Shown here: positions 63,903 to 64,000 of the stretch, in pieces
Layout of the letters: each line of letters opens with the position of its first letter
Numbering within the stretch: position 1 is the first letter of the stretch
Assembly (NCBI GenBank): GCA_963978895.1
Contig: OZ022245.1
Location: forward strand, 3,870,009 to 3,934,008
Source of the DNA: Erpobdella octoculata
Taxonomy: Eukaryota > Annelida > Clitellata > Hirudinida > Erpobdellidae
Direction: 5' to 3'
DNA: 64,000 bases
Translations under genes and position numbers: made by a program
Notes under the pieces: model-generated
What the model was told of the DNA's origin: nothing
Seen by the model: only the letters and a program-made list of their open reading frames with translations
Databases searched by the model: none

Positions 63903-64000
63903 TAGCGGGGTTACCCGGCGTTGCCCGGGGTTTTTAGAGGTTTTTCTAATGTTTGTCTCTCTCGCTCCCGTTCCCTTCTCCACTTTCCCGTTTTCGTAGC
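63903..64000 (-). mobile_element. 3' end of a second Helitron-like family, running off the window
   Basis: The + strand reads A-CTAG-CGGGGTTACCCGGCG, so on the - strand the element ends CCGCTAG before T, preceded by a CCCGG/CCGGG hairpin with a 6-nt loop about 10 bp from the end. CTAG terminus plus subterminal hairpin fit the Helitron 3' rule. The sequence differs from copies A and B. The body lies outside the window. Confidence 0.6.

Overview
The window is eukaryotic, almost certainly an invertebrate animal. It is AT-rich, its genes are cut by many GT-AG introns of about 0.1 to 2 kb (two of 8 to 10 kb), and it carries Helitron-like and hAT elements, a tRNA-derived SINE, a LINE fragment and an unusual load of long simple-repeat arrays. 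I lean towards a lophotrochozoan such as an annelid or leech, but that is inference from overall style and no single sequence proves it.

Three genes can be reconstructed exon by exon. (1) A ROS1/Sevenless-type receptor tyrosine kinase on the + strand: signal-peptide exon at 9613, second exon at 18100, then a compact block of 25 exons from 27926 to the stop at 43215. (2) RTCB, the tRNA/XBP1 RNA ligase, on the - strand (44118-49284): 12 exons whose lengths sum to 505 codons plus stop. (3) The N-terminal ~1,770 residues of VPS13D on the + strand (50321-63777 and beyond): 33 exons. ROS and RTCB are tail to tail with about 0.9 kb between stop codons. RTCB and VPS13D are head to head with about 1.0 kb between start codons. 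The three do not form one pathway. RTCB (unfolded-protein-response RNA ligation) and VPS13D (ER-mitochondrion lipid transfer) both serve ER homeostasis, but a functional link from their shared promoter region is speculation.

Positions 1 to about 27.9 kb are repeat-dominated. At the left edge is a - strand exon resembling the LRR-to-ARM hinge of ZYG11/ZER1 proteins, and a weak candidate for a tiny + strand gene. Two 1.5-kb Helitron-like elements lie inverted to each other (4507-6036 and 14822-16302), each with a 5' (CTGA)n tract, five internal ~160-bp repeats and a CTAG 3' end. A third, different Helitron-like end starts at 63903. Two inverted hAT MITEs of 0.92-0.94 kb (19421-20362 and 32679-33595) and a 210-bp hAT-like MITE (10260-10469) each have a perfect 8-bp target-site duplication. 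Simple-repeat arrays include a 1,378-bp (GTGA)n, a 429-bp (TGGA)n about 230 bp upstream of the ROS start codon, a 373-bp (TGTATG)n and a pentamer array switching abruptly from TAACG to TAATG. Nearly all long open frames in this part are translations of these arrays, not genes.

I found no undescribed enzymatic system. The most interesting points are sequence-level: a non-canonical activation-loop tyrosine motif and gatekeeper in the ROS kinase, a compact ROS ectodomain, a FFAT-like motif at the expected place in VPS13D, and a repeated pattern of short tandem duplications that copy a splice site beside the real one.
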